A DNA stretch of 64,000 nt from Planctomycetota bacterium (GTDB lineage Bacteria > Planctomycetota > UBA1135 > GCA-002686595). Below are positions 27,378 to 35,992 of this stretch, one piece after another (position 1 is the first letter of the stretch; each line of letters starts with the position of its first letter). Both the position numbers and the translations under genes were made by a program. The DNA is taken from positions 62,001-126,000 of the forward strand of contig PKCK01000047.1 of the NCBI GenBank assembly GCA_002862085.1, written 5' to 3'. Under the pieces are notes generated by a model, which saw only the letters and a program-made list of their open reading frames with translations, did not search any database and was not told the origin of the DNA.

Positions 27378-29342
27378 TCAGGGGCAGAACGTGACCGAGA
27401 TCGCGTTGCTGAAGTTGAAGCCCTGGTTGACGTTGTCGCGATACCAGGTCTGCCAGTTCCAGGTCTCACCGGCGTTGAAGGTGCTGCCGGGCGCGAGGTT
27501 GTTGTAGTCGACCGGGACGTTGAACGAACCGAAGATGTCCGACTGGAAGATCGACAGACGGTAGAGCGTCGGCGAGGTGGCCACGCAGAGGATGCCGTTG
27601 CCGAGCGGGGAGAACGTCTGACCCTGGCCGTAGATCAGGATGCCGAACTGGTTCGCCGGATAGCTGCCGCCGAAGGCGAGGAAGTCGTTGGCGGAGAGGC
27701 TCGTGGAGCCCAGGTTCGTGAGGGTCGCCGTGGAGCCCGTCGAGTTCGGGAAGTTGAAGCAGTAGATCGAGGTCGCGCCGCAGCCCTGGTCGGTGACCGC
27801 GATGTCGTCGACGTACCAGTTCTCGCTGTTGCCGTCGACCTCGGCCACGATGCGGATCTGAGCCTCGTCGTGGTAGGCGTTGTTCGGGACGTCTGCCGAG
27901 TAGACGGTGAAGTCGCTCTCGGAGGAGCCGTTGGAGGTCACCCGAATGATCTCGGCCCAGTCGCCAGCCTGGTTGTAGATGTCGACGCGCAGCGAGTTGC
28001 CCGGGAGCACGCCACGGTTCTGGACCGAGACGAAGACCTCGTAGCCGGACTGGCCGCCGAGCAGGAGCTTGTTCGAGATGATGACGTCGTCGCTCAGCTG
28101 CCCGTTGTTGAGGGCGTTCAGCTGGAGCGAGCGGCTCGGCGAGGGCTCGTTGAGCGCGCTGGTCGAGGACACGACGCCTTGGTTGCTGATCCAGTTGTCG
28201 GTGTTGATCGACGCGGTGTCGATCTCGTCGCGGAACGGAACCGCGAGGGGCGGAGCGAGGTCGAGCAGGCAGGGGCGCCCGATCGCGTAGTTGCGGATGC
28301 CGTTCGCGACCGAGGTGCCGAACCGGCTGAGGTCGCCGTTACAGCCGCCGAGGCCGGAGCACATGATCCGACAGTCGCCGTTGCCGTCGCAGTGGTTCGA
28401 GCTGAAGTTGTGCCCGATCTCGTGGGCGGTGAGGCCGGTCCGCGAGCTGATGTTCGCGGTGAATCGGGACTCCGAGAGTCCGTAGCCGGTGCTCTGGCAA
28501 ACCGCGCCGAGGTAGGCCACGCCGATGGTTCCGCCGTTGATGTTCACCCCGGTGAAGAGGTGAGCGAGGTCGCGGCGCACGCTGGCGAAGTTGCTGTTCC
28601 AGTGAGAGCGGAACTGATCCAGACGGGTGCCCGCATCGTTGGAGGTGTAGGGGTCGCTGGCGGTCGTTCGGACCACCACGCCGGTGATCTGGAAGGTCAC
28701 GTCGACGTCGCGGACGTAGATGGTGTCCGTGCGATTGATGACGCGCTCCATGTCGTCGAGGGTCGCGGCGACGCTGTTGCCGTTGCGACCGAAGAACTCG
28801 AAGTCCGCATCGAGCGCCAGCTCGCAGAGCTGGAGGCCGGTACCGCGGGAGGCGTTGGAGCTGGTGAAGGCCTCTTCCGGCGCCGGCCCTGCGATGTTCG
28901 GCACGCCGCAAATGCCCGCGGGAACGACCAGGTCAGCCTTGTTGGCCACTGAGTAGAAGCCTTCGGGGTATCCCCGCGCGGGCTGGATCTGCCATTCCTC
29001 GTCCGCCTGCTCATCGGCCACGATCGCGGTCAGCCCCTCGTGGTTGATCGACGCGATGACCTGCGCCGAGGGCCAGCCAGGGATCGTTCCGCGGTAGGTG
29101 TTGGGCTCGGGGGCGGGGACCTCGAGCAGAGACCCGTCGGGGCGGGTGACCCAGAGCTTGAAATCGCTCGCGCGCAGCGAATGGCTGTCGAGCACCATCT
29201 CAGCCTTGCGGCCTTCGATGTCCACGGCGATGACGACCGTGCCCGCCGGATCCACGGGGACGTCGAGCTTCTGGATGCTGCCCACGGGATCGACCGCTTG
29301 GGGGGCCGCCGCGAGGGCAAGGGTGGAGAGGAGCGTGTACAT
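27378..29342 (-). CDS. Secreted zincin metallopeptidase (reprolysin-like) with WYRD/TSN C-terminal domain
   Basis: This is a 654-residue exported protein with signal MYTLLSTLALAAAPQA. A propeptide-like region precedes the catalytic domain. The zinc motif HEIGHNFSSNH (near 305) is the HExxHxxxxxH form of metzincins, and IMCSGLGGC downstream is the likely Met-turn. A jelly-roll domain follows (about 390-520, ending WYVDDIAVTDQGC). The last 127 residues (27378-27761) are the shared C-terminal domain, with cysteines in IYCFNFPNSTG and ILCVATS, and the ending TWYRDNVNQGFNFSNA. It probably degrades extracellular protein. It lies 105 nt downstream of the interrupted K+ channel gene on the same strand. 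Confidence 0.88.
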   Translation of the reverse strand: MYTLLSTLALAAAPQAVDPVGSIQKLDVPVDPAGTVVIAVDIEGRKAEMVLDSHSLRASDFKLWVTRPDGSLLEVPAPEPNTYRGTIPGWPSAQVIASINHEGLTAIVADEQADEEWQIQPARGYPEGFYSVANKADLVVPAGICGVPNIAGPAPEEAFTSSNASRGTGLQLCELALDADFEFFGRNGNSVAATLDDMERVINRTDTIYVRDVDVTFQITGVVVRTTASDPYTSNDAGTRLDQFRSHWNSNFASVRRDLAHLFTGVNINGGTIGVAYLGAVCQSTGYGLSESRFTANISSRTGLTAHEIGHNFSSNHCDGNGDCRIMCSGLGGCNGDLSRFGTSVANGIRNYAIGRPCLLDLAPPLAVPFRDEIDTASINTDNWISNQGVVSSTSALNEPSPSRSLQLNALNNGQLSDDVIISNKLLLGGQSGYEVFVSVQNRGVLPGNSLRVDIYNQAGDWAEIIRVTSNGSSESDFTVYSADVPNNAYHDEAQIRIVAEVDGNSENWYVDDIAVTDQGCGATSIYCFNFPNSTGSTATLTNLGSTSLSANDFLAFGGSYPANQFGILIYGQGQTFSPLGNGILCVATSPTLYRLSIFQSDIFGSFNVPVDYNNLAPGSTFNAGETWNWQTWYRDNVNQGFNFSNAISVTFCP

Positions 29343-29446
29343 CTGGTCTGGGTCTGGGGTGCGGGCTCGTGGCAGCAAAGCGCCGCCCTGGAGAGGCTCT
29401 ACCGCTCAAGCCTACGCGGCCCTTCGAGCCTGCGTGTGGTCTGGAC

Positions 29447-30349
29447 TCAGGGCTGTCTCAAAAGAGACGCACCGCATTCGGGGCAGGTTCCTCCTTGGTG
29501 AACGTCCTTGGACTCACTCCCGGGAACGCTCTCAGACTTGTCCACACGCTGCCGGGTGGAGCGTTCCCTGCTCAGGGCCTCCCCGAGGCCGCTTGCGAGA
29601 ATTCCCGCGGGCAGCGCGGAGACGCCGACACCCAGGAGGGCCACGAGCGCCCCGAGGACCTTGCCAGGGGGCGTGATCGGGTGCACGTCTCCGGATCCAA
29701 CCGTCGTCGAGGCTGCGACACCCTACCACATAGCCTTGGGGCTCGAGTCGAAGCTCTCGTTGGCGCTCTCTTCGACGTGATACTTCGCCGTCGAGTTCGC
29801 CGCGAGCATCACGAAGGCGACGAAGACTCCCACGAAGAGCTCGTCCCGCTTCTCCGCGATGACGCGCCCGAAGAGGCGCAGCCGCGGGGAGTACCTGCCG
29901 AGCCTGAGGAGGCGCAGGATCCGGAGCGGGCGGAGGTCGAAGTAGACCGGCACGATGAGCACCGCAAGATCGATGAGCATCATCGGCTCGAGCATGAGTC
30001 GCACGCGCCCGCGATACGCTCCTGACTCTGGCGAGCACCAAACGCGCAGGAGGTACTCCAGCCCGAAGATCGCCATCGAGCCCGCCTCAATCCCGTCGAA
30101 GAGCCAGGGGGCAACCTCGTAGAGATGCGATTCGGTCTGCACGACCACGGCCATGACGTTGAGCCCGATCAGCCCGATCAGCCCCTTGTCCACCAGGCGG
30201 CTCAACCGGTCGCCGAAGCGGTCGACCTCGAGGATGAAGTGAACGCTCCGGCGGAGGGTGGGGCGCAGCGGCGGGCCGTCTTCGATGGGCGGGTTCCATG
30301 GGACGATTCTGTCGTCCATGGAGCCTCTGCGCGTGAGCTTCGTGGGCAC
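29447..30349 (-). pseudogene. Voltage-gated potassium channel interrupted by an in-frame amber codon
   Basis: The frame encodes a six-helix channel of 300 codons. S1 is LIGLIGLNVMAVVV. S4 has regularly spaced arginines in LRPLRILRLLRLGRYSPRL. The pore reads AMW-stop-GVAASTTVGSGD, and S6 is VLGALVALLGVGVSALPAGILASG. A TAG at codon 209 (29723-29725) interrupts the pore helix where homologues have Trp (AMWW). The same frame continues with family sequence to a CPECG motif at the C-terminus, so no frameshift is involved. The selectivity filter is TVGSG in place of TVGYG. Third-position GC is lower than in neighbours. Options are recent nonsense inactivation, amber read-through or an assembly error. 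A start at 30319 is also possible. Confidence 0.85.
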
Positions 30350-30372
30350 CGGCCGGCGCGTCGGCGCAATGC

Positions 30373-30413
30373 CCGCGGCGGCGGCCGGCGCGATGCACCG
30401 ACCGCCGCCGCGG
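30373..30413 (-). terminator. Hairpin after the tricorn-like protease gene
   Basis: CCGCGGCGGCGG pairs perfectly with CCGCCGCCGCGG (12 bp) around a 17-nt loop, about 55 nt beyond the protease stop codon and upstream of the channel gene. Confidence 0.5.
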
Positions 30414-30466
30414 TCTTGAGCGGGCTTCCGGGGACGTGACCCCAGGCGCGCACCGATGACGCTCGC

Positions 30467-33400
30467 TCAGCGCCGGAGGCGAGCGGCGGGGACGAGTTCG
30501 GCGCCTGCCTCCTGGGCCTTCGCCTCGACGTCCTCCAGGAGGATCTCCACGGCCTTCTCGAGCTGTGCGTCCGTACCGTCCGGCGCGTTCCAGTCCGGCG
30601 CGTTCCAGAAGGCGAAGTGGGGCTCGCAGCCGTTGAGCTCCATGTCCTCACCGGTGGAGACGAGGTACCAGCCCCGCGTCGGCATGCGGATGAAGCTTCC
30701 GTCCACCAGGGTCTGTCCGCCGGTCGAGATGACCCCGCCCGCGGTGCGCATGCCCACGAGGCGACCGCGACCGAGCTGCTTGATGGCATGGCTCAGGATC
30801 TCCGCGTTCGAGAAGGAGTGCTCGTTGCACATGAGCACGATCGGCTTGGTCCACGATGCGTAGACCTTGCGGTCCTGGGGGTAGCCCTCGCCGCTGCCCC
30901 GTGACTGCGTGATCGCGTGGACCGGCTGGGTCAGCGCGGTGAGCACGTGATCCGTCGTCGAGCCGCCTCCGTTGAAGCGCACGTCGATGACGATCCCGTC
31001 CTTGCCCACGCCCGCGTGGTAGAGGTCCTCCTCCATCCGGCGGAAGCTGGAGAAGTTCATCCCCTGGATGTGCAGGTAGCCGAGGCGGCCCTTGGAGAGG
31101 CGCTCGACCTCCGAGCGGGTGTGCTCGATCCACTCGGGGTAGAGCAGGCGCGCGACGCTCGGGACCGGGCGCACCGTGACCTCGCGGACCTCGCCGCCGG
31201 CGTCCTTGACCGCGAGGACCACGTCGCGCGCGTCCTCCATCGTGAGCATGCGCTCGACGTCCACGTCTGGACCGACCGCGGCGCCGTCGATCGACATGAT
31301 CCTCTCGCCGGACATCACGTGGGAGCGCTCCTGAGCACAGGGGCTGCCGGGGATGACGCTCTCGACCACCAATCCAGGACCCTCGCCCGCGGCGTCGAAG
31401 CGCAGACCCAGGTGCATGGTGCGTGGCGTCCACTGGTTCTGGGCGTCGAAGTCCGGCAGCGGGTCCGTGCCACCGCGGTGGCCCATGTGGGAGGCGTTGA
31501 GCTCGCCGAGCATCATGTTGCAGAGGTGGCTGAACTCGGCGGCGCCGAGGCAGTCGCCCGCGACGGCGCGGTACTTCGCGCGAACGCGATTCCAATCGCG
31601 GTTGTTGTAGGCCTCGTCGTAGAAACGATCGCGCATGGCGCGCCAGGCCTGGTCGAAGGCGACGCGGCGCAGCTCGCGCCAGTCCTTGGTCACGCGCACC
31701 GACAAGTCGAAGGACTCACGTTTCCCGCCCTTGTCCATCTTCGTGGGCTTGCCGCCAGCGAGGCCCACGAACTCCTTCGCCGAGGGCAGCCAGCGGATCC
31801 CCGAGAAGGCGCGATCCCCGATGCGTTCGGGATCCTCGGGCCGTGGGAAGCTCACCTTGTGGAAGCCCGATCGCCCGTCGACGGTGGCGTTGAAGCCGAG
31901 GGTCGCGCCATCGTCGAACCAGACGAGGTCGGACTCGAAGGAGTCCGGGATCCGGATGCGCGAGATGCGGTCGAGGATCCCGTCGAAGTCGATCGCGATG
32001 GCGTCGTCCTTCTCCTCACTCTCCTCCTTCTCGTCGGCGGATCCGTCCTCGGCCGCGGGCTTCTCGGGCTCCTTCCCGGCGCTCTTCTTGGCGCCGCTGT
32101 CCTTGGGCTTCATGGCCTCGAGGGCCTTCTCCAGCAGCTCGTCGCGTTCGGTCGCCTCGCTGGAGGCCTTGGTCAGCTCGACCCAGTAGATGTCGTACTC
32201 CTCACCGTCGCGCCGGCCGATCCAGGCGACGCGCTTGCCGTCGCCCGACCACACGGGGCTGCGGTCGGAGTCGGGGTGGCGCGAGACGTTGAAGGGCTCG
32301 CGCATCCCGTCGAGCGGGACGATGTAGATGTCGCTGTTGTAGTCGTCGTCCTGGGTCGCGTAGGTGATCCAGCGGCCGTCAGGGGACCAGGAGAAGCTCG
32401 GGGCGGACCACATCGCAGCGACGCGGCGATGGTCGGTCCCGTCGGCGTCCATCACGAAGAGATCCGTGCCCCGGACGAAGGCCACGTGGGTCCCGTTCGG
32501 GCTGAGCTGGAGGCCGCGCTCGACGGCCTCGTCGTCGGTGACGGTCTGGAGTTCGAAGGCGTCCGCCATCCACCAGATGCCGTCCTCTCGGTCGTGGGTG
32601 GCCTGCCAGATCTCGACCTCGCCGGACGCGTCCGATGTGTAGAAGAGACGCTCGCCGTCCTCGGTGAAGACGAGGTCACGCTCGATGTGGATGGTGTTGG
32701 TGACGCGGACCGGCTCCTTGAGGATGCGATCCATGACCCACACGTCGCCTCCGGCCACGAAGGCCATCTGCTTGCCGTCCGCGGTGAAGGCCACGTCCTC
32801 CGCGCGCTCGAGGCGCTGGCGTTCGATCGCGCTGGCGGTGGCGTCACCGGCTGCGTAAAGCTCGATGCCTCGCGACTGACCGGACTTCGTGTCGTGGGCC
32901 ACCAGGTCGAAGCGGCGGCGGTAGACGAGAGTGCGCCCGTCCGCGGACATCGACGGGAACGTCACGCCGTCGTCGCTGCCGTCCGCGTCGCTGACCCGGG
33001 TGACGCGCGAGACCTCGCCGCTCGCGAGGTTCATGGCGTACACGTCGAAGGTGCCGTCCGGGTCGCTCACGAAGTAGACGGTCTCGCCGTCCGGGCCCCA
33101 CATCGGATCCATCGCGGCGACGTTCTGGAAGCGTTCGCGGTCGCTGTCGAGGCGCTTCATCGTGGGCGCGTCCCCGTCGAGGTCGGCGTGCCACAGCTGC
33201 ATGGCCTGGGGGCCCTGGTAGCCCTTGCGGCTCCAGTCGGAGCGTCCGCGGCAGAAGAGGGCCTGCTGGCCGTCGGGCGAGAGCGCGCCGTCGCGCACGC
33301 CCGCGTCGAAGAGCATCCGCTTGGGACCGTCGCCCTCGAGGGTGACGATCATCAGGCGGTCGCGCTCCGAGTAGTGCCAGCCGCGATCGGTGCCCTGGCG

Positions 33401-33799
33401 GATGAGCAGGCCTTTCCCGTCAGCGGTCGCTTCGAGCAGCGTCTTCGGATTCGAGTCGAAGGTGATCTGACGCGCGGCGCCTCCAGCGGCGGGCATCGCG
33501 TGGACCTGGTCTCGCCCGGAGCGGTTGCTCACGAAGTACAGGGTCTTCCCGTCGGGCGAGTACGCCGGGCTCCGGTCCTCGCTCGGATGGATCGTCATCC
33601 GGGTCGCCTCGCCGCCCTCGATCGAGGCGGTCCACAGATCACCGCGCCAGGTGAACGCGAGGCTGTCCCCGTCGGGCGCGACGCGCGGATCCCGGGGGAG
33701 CCGGATGGACACCGCGTCCTCGGGGAGGACCGTGGGAGCGCCGTTGGAGGGGTGGGGGAGCGCCGCGAGGGCGAGGAGGAGGGTCGTGTGGGAGAGCAT
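30467..33799 (-). CDS. Tricorn-like S41 peptidase (WD40-like propeller, PDZ, protease core)
   Basis: This is a 1110-residue exported protein; signal MLSHTTLLLALAALPHP fixes the ATG at 33799. Residues 35-690 hold PD40/tricorn beta-propeller repeats (SPDGKTLYFVSNRSG, SPDGQQALF, SPDGRWITYATQ). They are interrupted near 560-620 by a long charged linker rich in Lys and Glu. A PDZ domain lies near 800-880. The S41 core follows, with DVRFNGGGSTTDHV and the nucleophile serine in NEHSFSNAE (near 995). Tricorn homologues degrade peptides and are frequently secreted in Planctomycetota. It is divergent from the CAP-domain gene. Confidence 0.92.
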   Translation of the reverse strand: MLSHTTLLLALAALPHPSNGAPTVLPEDAVSIRLPRDPRVAPDGDSLAFTWRGDLWTASIEGGEATRMTIHPSEDRSPAYSPDGKTLYFVSNRSGRDQVHAMPAAGGAARQITFDSNPKTLLEATADGKGLLIRQGTDRGWHYSERDRLMIVTLEGDGPKRMLFDAGVRDGALSPDGQQALFCRGRSDWSRKGYQGPQAMQLWHADLDGDAPTMKRLDSDRERFQNVAAMDPMWGPDGETVYFVSDPDGTFDVYAMNLASGEVSRVTRVSDADGSDDGVTFPSMSADGRTLVYRRRFDLVAHDTKSGQSRGIELYAAGDATASAIERQRLERAEDVAFTADGKQMAFVAGGDVWVMDRILKEPVRVTNTIHIERDLVFTEDGERLFYTSDASGEVEIWQATHDREDGIWWMADAFELQTVTDDEAVERGLQLSPNGTHVAFVRGTDLFVMDADGTDHRRVAAMWSAPSFSWSPDGRWITYATQDDDYNSDIYIVPLDGMREPFNVSRHPDSDRSPVWSGDGKRVAWIGRRDGEEYDIYWVELTKASSEATERDELLEKALEAMKPKDSGAKKSAGKEPEKPAAEDGSADEKEESEEKDDAIAIDFDGILDRISRIRIPDSFESDLVWFDDGATLGFNATVDGRSGFHKVSFPRPEDPERIGDRAFSGIRWLPSAKEFVGLAGGKPTKMDKGGKRESFDLSVRVTKDWRELRRVAFDQAWRAMRDRFYDEAYNNRDWNRVRAKYRAVAGDCLGAAEFSHLCNMMLGELNASHMGHRGGTDPLPDFDAQNQWTPRTMHLGLRFDAAGEGPGLVVESVIPGSPCAQERSHVMSGERIMSIDGAAVGPDVDVERMLTMEDARDVVLAVKDAGGEVREVTVRPVPSVARLLYPEWIEHTRSEVERLSKGRLGYLHIQGMNFSSFRRMEEDLYHAGVGKDGIVIDVRFNGGGSTTDHVLTALTQPVHAITQSRGSGEGYPQDRKVYASWTKPIVLMCNEHSFSNAEILSHAIKQLGRGRLVGMRTAGGVISTGGQTLVDGSFIRMPTRGWYLVSTGEDMELNGCEPHFAFWNAPDWNAPDGTDAQLEKAVEILLEDVEAKAQEAGAELVPAARLRR

Positions 33800-34046
33800 G
33801 ATGCGGATGGGAGGTCCGGACGTCGGGCTCGCCGCGGCGCGGCGCGCCTGGCAGGAGGGGGAAAACGGTATCCGCCTCCCCGGATCCCTGGATCGGCCAG
33901 ATCGGCCCGTCCCCCAATCGCATCCGTGCTGGAACGGATTCCACACACTTCCTGAACGTGGCGCGACACGGCGCCCTCGGCGCAGAGCAGCGGAGCGGGG
34001 TGGCGCGGGTGGTCACCTCAGGGGCGCTCCGCGGTAGGTTCGACCC

Positions 34047-35192
34047 ATGCTCGCACCGATCACGTCAGTCCTGCTCCTTCTTCCCCCCGGGGGCCCAGCA
34101 CCTTCATGTGGCCCGATGGCTGCCCCGTCGAAGCGCGCTGCGGCCCAGGAGGACGCTCCCGACGAACGAGCGCTCGTCAAGGCGGCGATGGCGACTCTGC
34201 GCGCGAGGCGCGTGACCGACGAGGAGCGCGACGAGGCCATCGAGGCTCTCCTCGGCCTGGGTTCCGAGGGGCCGCGGCTCCTGGCTCAGCACGCTGCGAA
34301 GGCCTGCAAGGCCGCCGCGAAGGACAACGGCAAGCGCATCGACGCGACGCTCGCCGCCTTCGGCAAGGGGGCCGCCGCGGTGCTCAAGGTCCGGCTCGAC
34401 CGCAAGGCGCGCGCGGAGATCGACGAGCACCGAGCGGTGATCCTGGCGGGTGCGCGCGACAAGAGCCTCACCAAGGAGCGCATCAAGTCGAGCTCCGATC
34501 CCGCTCTCGCCCGGCTGCAGGAGCTGCTCACCGTGCGACCGGCTCAGGTCTGGGAGCGCGACGAGGAGCTCGTCGAGCGCTGGGACGCGTGCCTCGCTGG
34601 CCTCGACGCGGAGGCGAAGTGGTATCGGACCTTCGAGCGCGCGCGCGACGCCCTCGAGGCGTCCGGTCCCAAGGGGCCGCGCCAGGCGTCACGCCTCAAG
34701 GCTCCTCCGGCGCCGGCCCGCGACGCGGAGGCGGCCCTCGAGGTCCTGGAGCTGCGCGCTTGGCTCGCGACTCCGATGGGTGAGGCCGACCAGCGCGTCT
34801 TCGCGGCGAACCGCGAGCTCGCGGGAACGCTCGACGACCAGGAGCTCGCGGGCGTCTTCGAGCACAACCGCCGGCGCGTGCTCATCGGGCTCGGCGCGCA
34901 GCGCATCGACGTCAAGCTCTGCGACGCCGGTCGAGGCCACTCGAAGGACATGGAGGAGCGCGGGTTCTTCTCCCACACCTCACCGGTCGAGGGCAAGGAG
35001 AGCTTCGGACAGCGCGCGGCCCTCGCGGGGACCTCGGCCAACGCCGAGAACATCGCGATGGGCCAGCGCTCCGGCCGCGACGCGGTCCTCGGCTGGTGGT
35101 ACAGCCCCGGGCACCACCGCAACATGCTCGGCGGTCAGTCCCGCATCGGCCTCGGCCGGCACGGTGTGCACTGGACCGAGCTCTTCGGCTGA
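34047..35192 (+). CDS. Secreted CAP (SCP/PR-1-like) domain protein
   Basis: This is a 381-residue protein with N-terminal signal MLAPITSVLLLLPPG. The middle is helical, highly charged sequence of no recognised family. The C-terminal CAP domain (about 245-381) has the expected histidines and acidic residues in GHSKDMEERGFFSHTSPVEG, NAENIAMG, and WWYSPGHHRNML. CAP domains in bacteria are extracytoplasmic; their activity is generally unknown, with lipid binding or protease-like roles proposed. The gene converges on the enoyl-CoA hydratase gene with only 15 nt between stops, and a perfect hairpin contains both stop codons. Confidence 0.85.
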   Translation: MLAPITSVLLLLPPGGPAPSCGPMAAPSKRAAAQEDAPDERALVKAAMATLRARRVTDEERDEAIEALLGLGSEGPRLLAQHAAKACKAAAKDNGKRIDATLAAFGKGAAAVLKVRLDRKARAEIDEHRAVILAGARDKSLTKERIKSSSDPALARLQELLTVRPAQVWERDEELVERWDACLAGLDAEAKWYRTFERARDALEASGPKGPRQASRLKAPPAPARDAEAALEVLELRAWLATPMGEADQRVFAANRELAGTLDDQELAGVFEHNRRRVLIGLGAQRIDVKLCDAGRGHSKDMEERGFFSHTSPVEGKESFGQRAALAGTSANAENIAMGQRSGRDAVLGWWYSPGHHRNMLGGQSRIGLGRHGVHWTELFG

Positions 35193-35214
35193 GCCCGCCC
35201 GCGCGGCTCAGCCG
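35186..35214. terminator. Bidirectional hairpin that includes both stop codons of a convergent gene pair
   Basis: CGGCTGAGCC and GGCTCAGCCG form a perfect 10-bp stem with a 9-nt loop. The TGA of the CAP gene (35190-35192) lies in the left arm and the complement of the hydratase stop (35208-35210) in the right arm. Confidence 0.6.
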
Positions 35215-35957
35215 AGCTGCCGCGCGACGTAGGCCTCCACCGCCCCGCGCACGGGAGGGCTCGCCCAGAGCTCCTGGATGCGCCGCGCGTCTGCGGCGCC
35301 GTGTGCGTCGAGGGCGGCGCGCACCGGGCGGCGCAGCTGCGCCTTGTTGAAGGCGAAGGCGTCCGCGGGGAACGCTGCGAGGGCGTGCGCTCTCGCCGCG
35401 GCGGTCTCCTCGAGGGAGTCCGCGTCGAGGACCTCGTCCACGAGCCCGCGCTCGAGGCCCTCCTCCGGCGTGTAGACCGCGCCGGAGAAGAGGATCTCCT
35501 GGATGCGATGGGGCGCCGCAGCGAAGCGGACGATCTCGAGGGCGAGGAGGGGGAAGGGGACGCCCACCGCGAGCTCGGGGACCCCGATGCGGCCGCGGCC
35601 GGCCGCGGCGAGCCGCACATCGCAGGACTCCAGCATGATGCAGCCTCCCGCGATGGCGTGACCGTTCGCGGCGCCCACGAGCGGGAGGGGGAGGAAGAAG
35701 AGGGCCTCGAGTGCGCGGGAGAGGGCGGGCATGAACGCGTCGAGGTACGCGTCGCCGCCCTCGACGAGGCGCTTGAGGTCCACGCCCGCCGAGAAGATCG
35801 AGCCGGTCCCCGTCAGGACGAGGGCGCGCGCTCCTGAGGCCTGCGCTTCCTCCAGCGCGGGCGGGATCGCCTCGAGCAGCTCGAGGTCGAGGGCGCTCGC
35901 CTTCCCGTGGGCGAGGCGAAGAGTGGTGACGGGGCCGTCGTCGGTGCGCTCGATCAT
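35208..35957 (-). CDS. Enoyl-CoA hydratase/isomerase family protein
   Basis: This is a 249-residue crotonase-fold enzyme. The oxyanion-hole regions are present: SIFSAGVDLKRL and GHAIAGGCIMLESCD. The segment RIGVPELAVGVPFP corresponds to the usual active-site loop; the first catalytic glutamate expected in AGA-E-type hydratases is not evident, so isomerase or another crotonase activity is possible. The start at 35957 was chosen because upstream codons lack family similarity. It follows the PLP-dependent aldolase-like gene by 35 nt on the same strand, suggesting one transcript. Confidence 0.85.
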   Translation of the reverse strand: MIERTDDGPVTTLRLAHGKASALDLELLEAIPPALEEAQASGARALVLTGTGSIFSAGVDLKRLVEGGDAYLDAFMPALSRALEALFFLPLPLVGAANGHAIAGGCIMLESCDVRLAAAGRGRIGVPELAVGVPFPLLALEIVRFAAAPHRIQEILFSGAVYTPEEGLERGLVDEVLDADSLEETAAARAHALAAFPADAFAFNKAQLRRPVRAALDAHGAADARRIQELWASPPVRGAVEAYVARQLG

Positions 35958-35992
35958 GGCCGCAGCGTAGCAAGCGAGCGGCCGCCTGCCGG

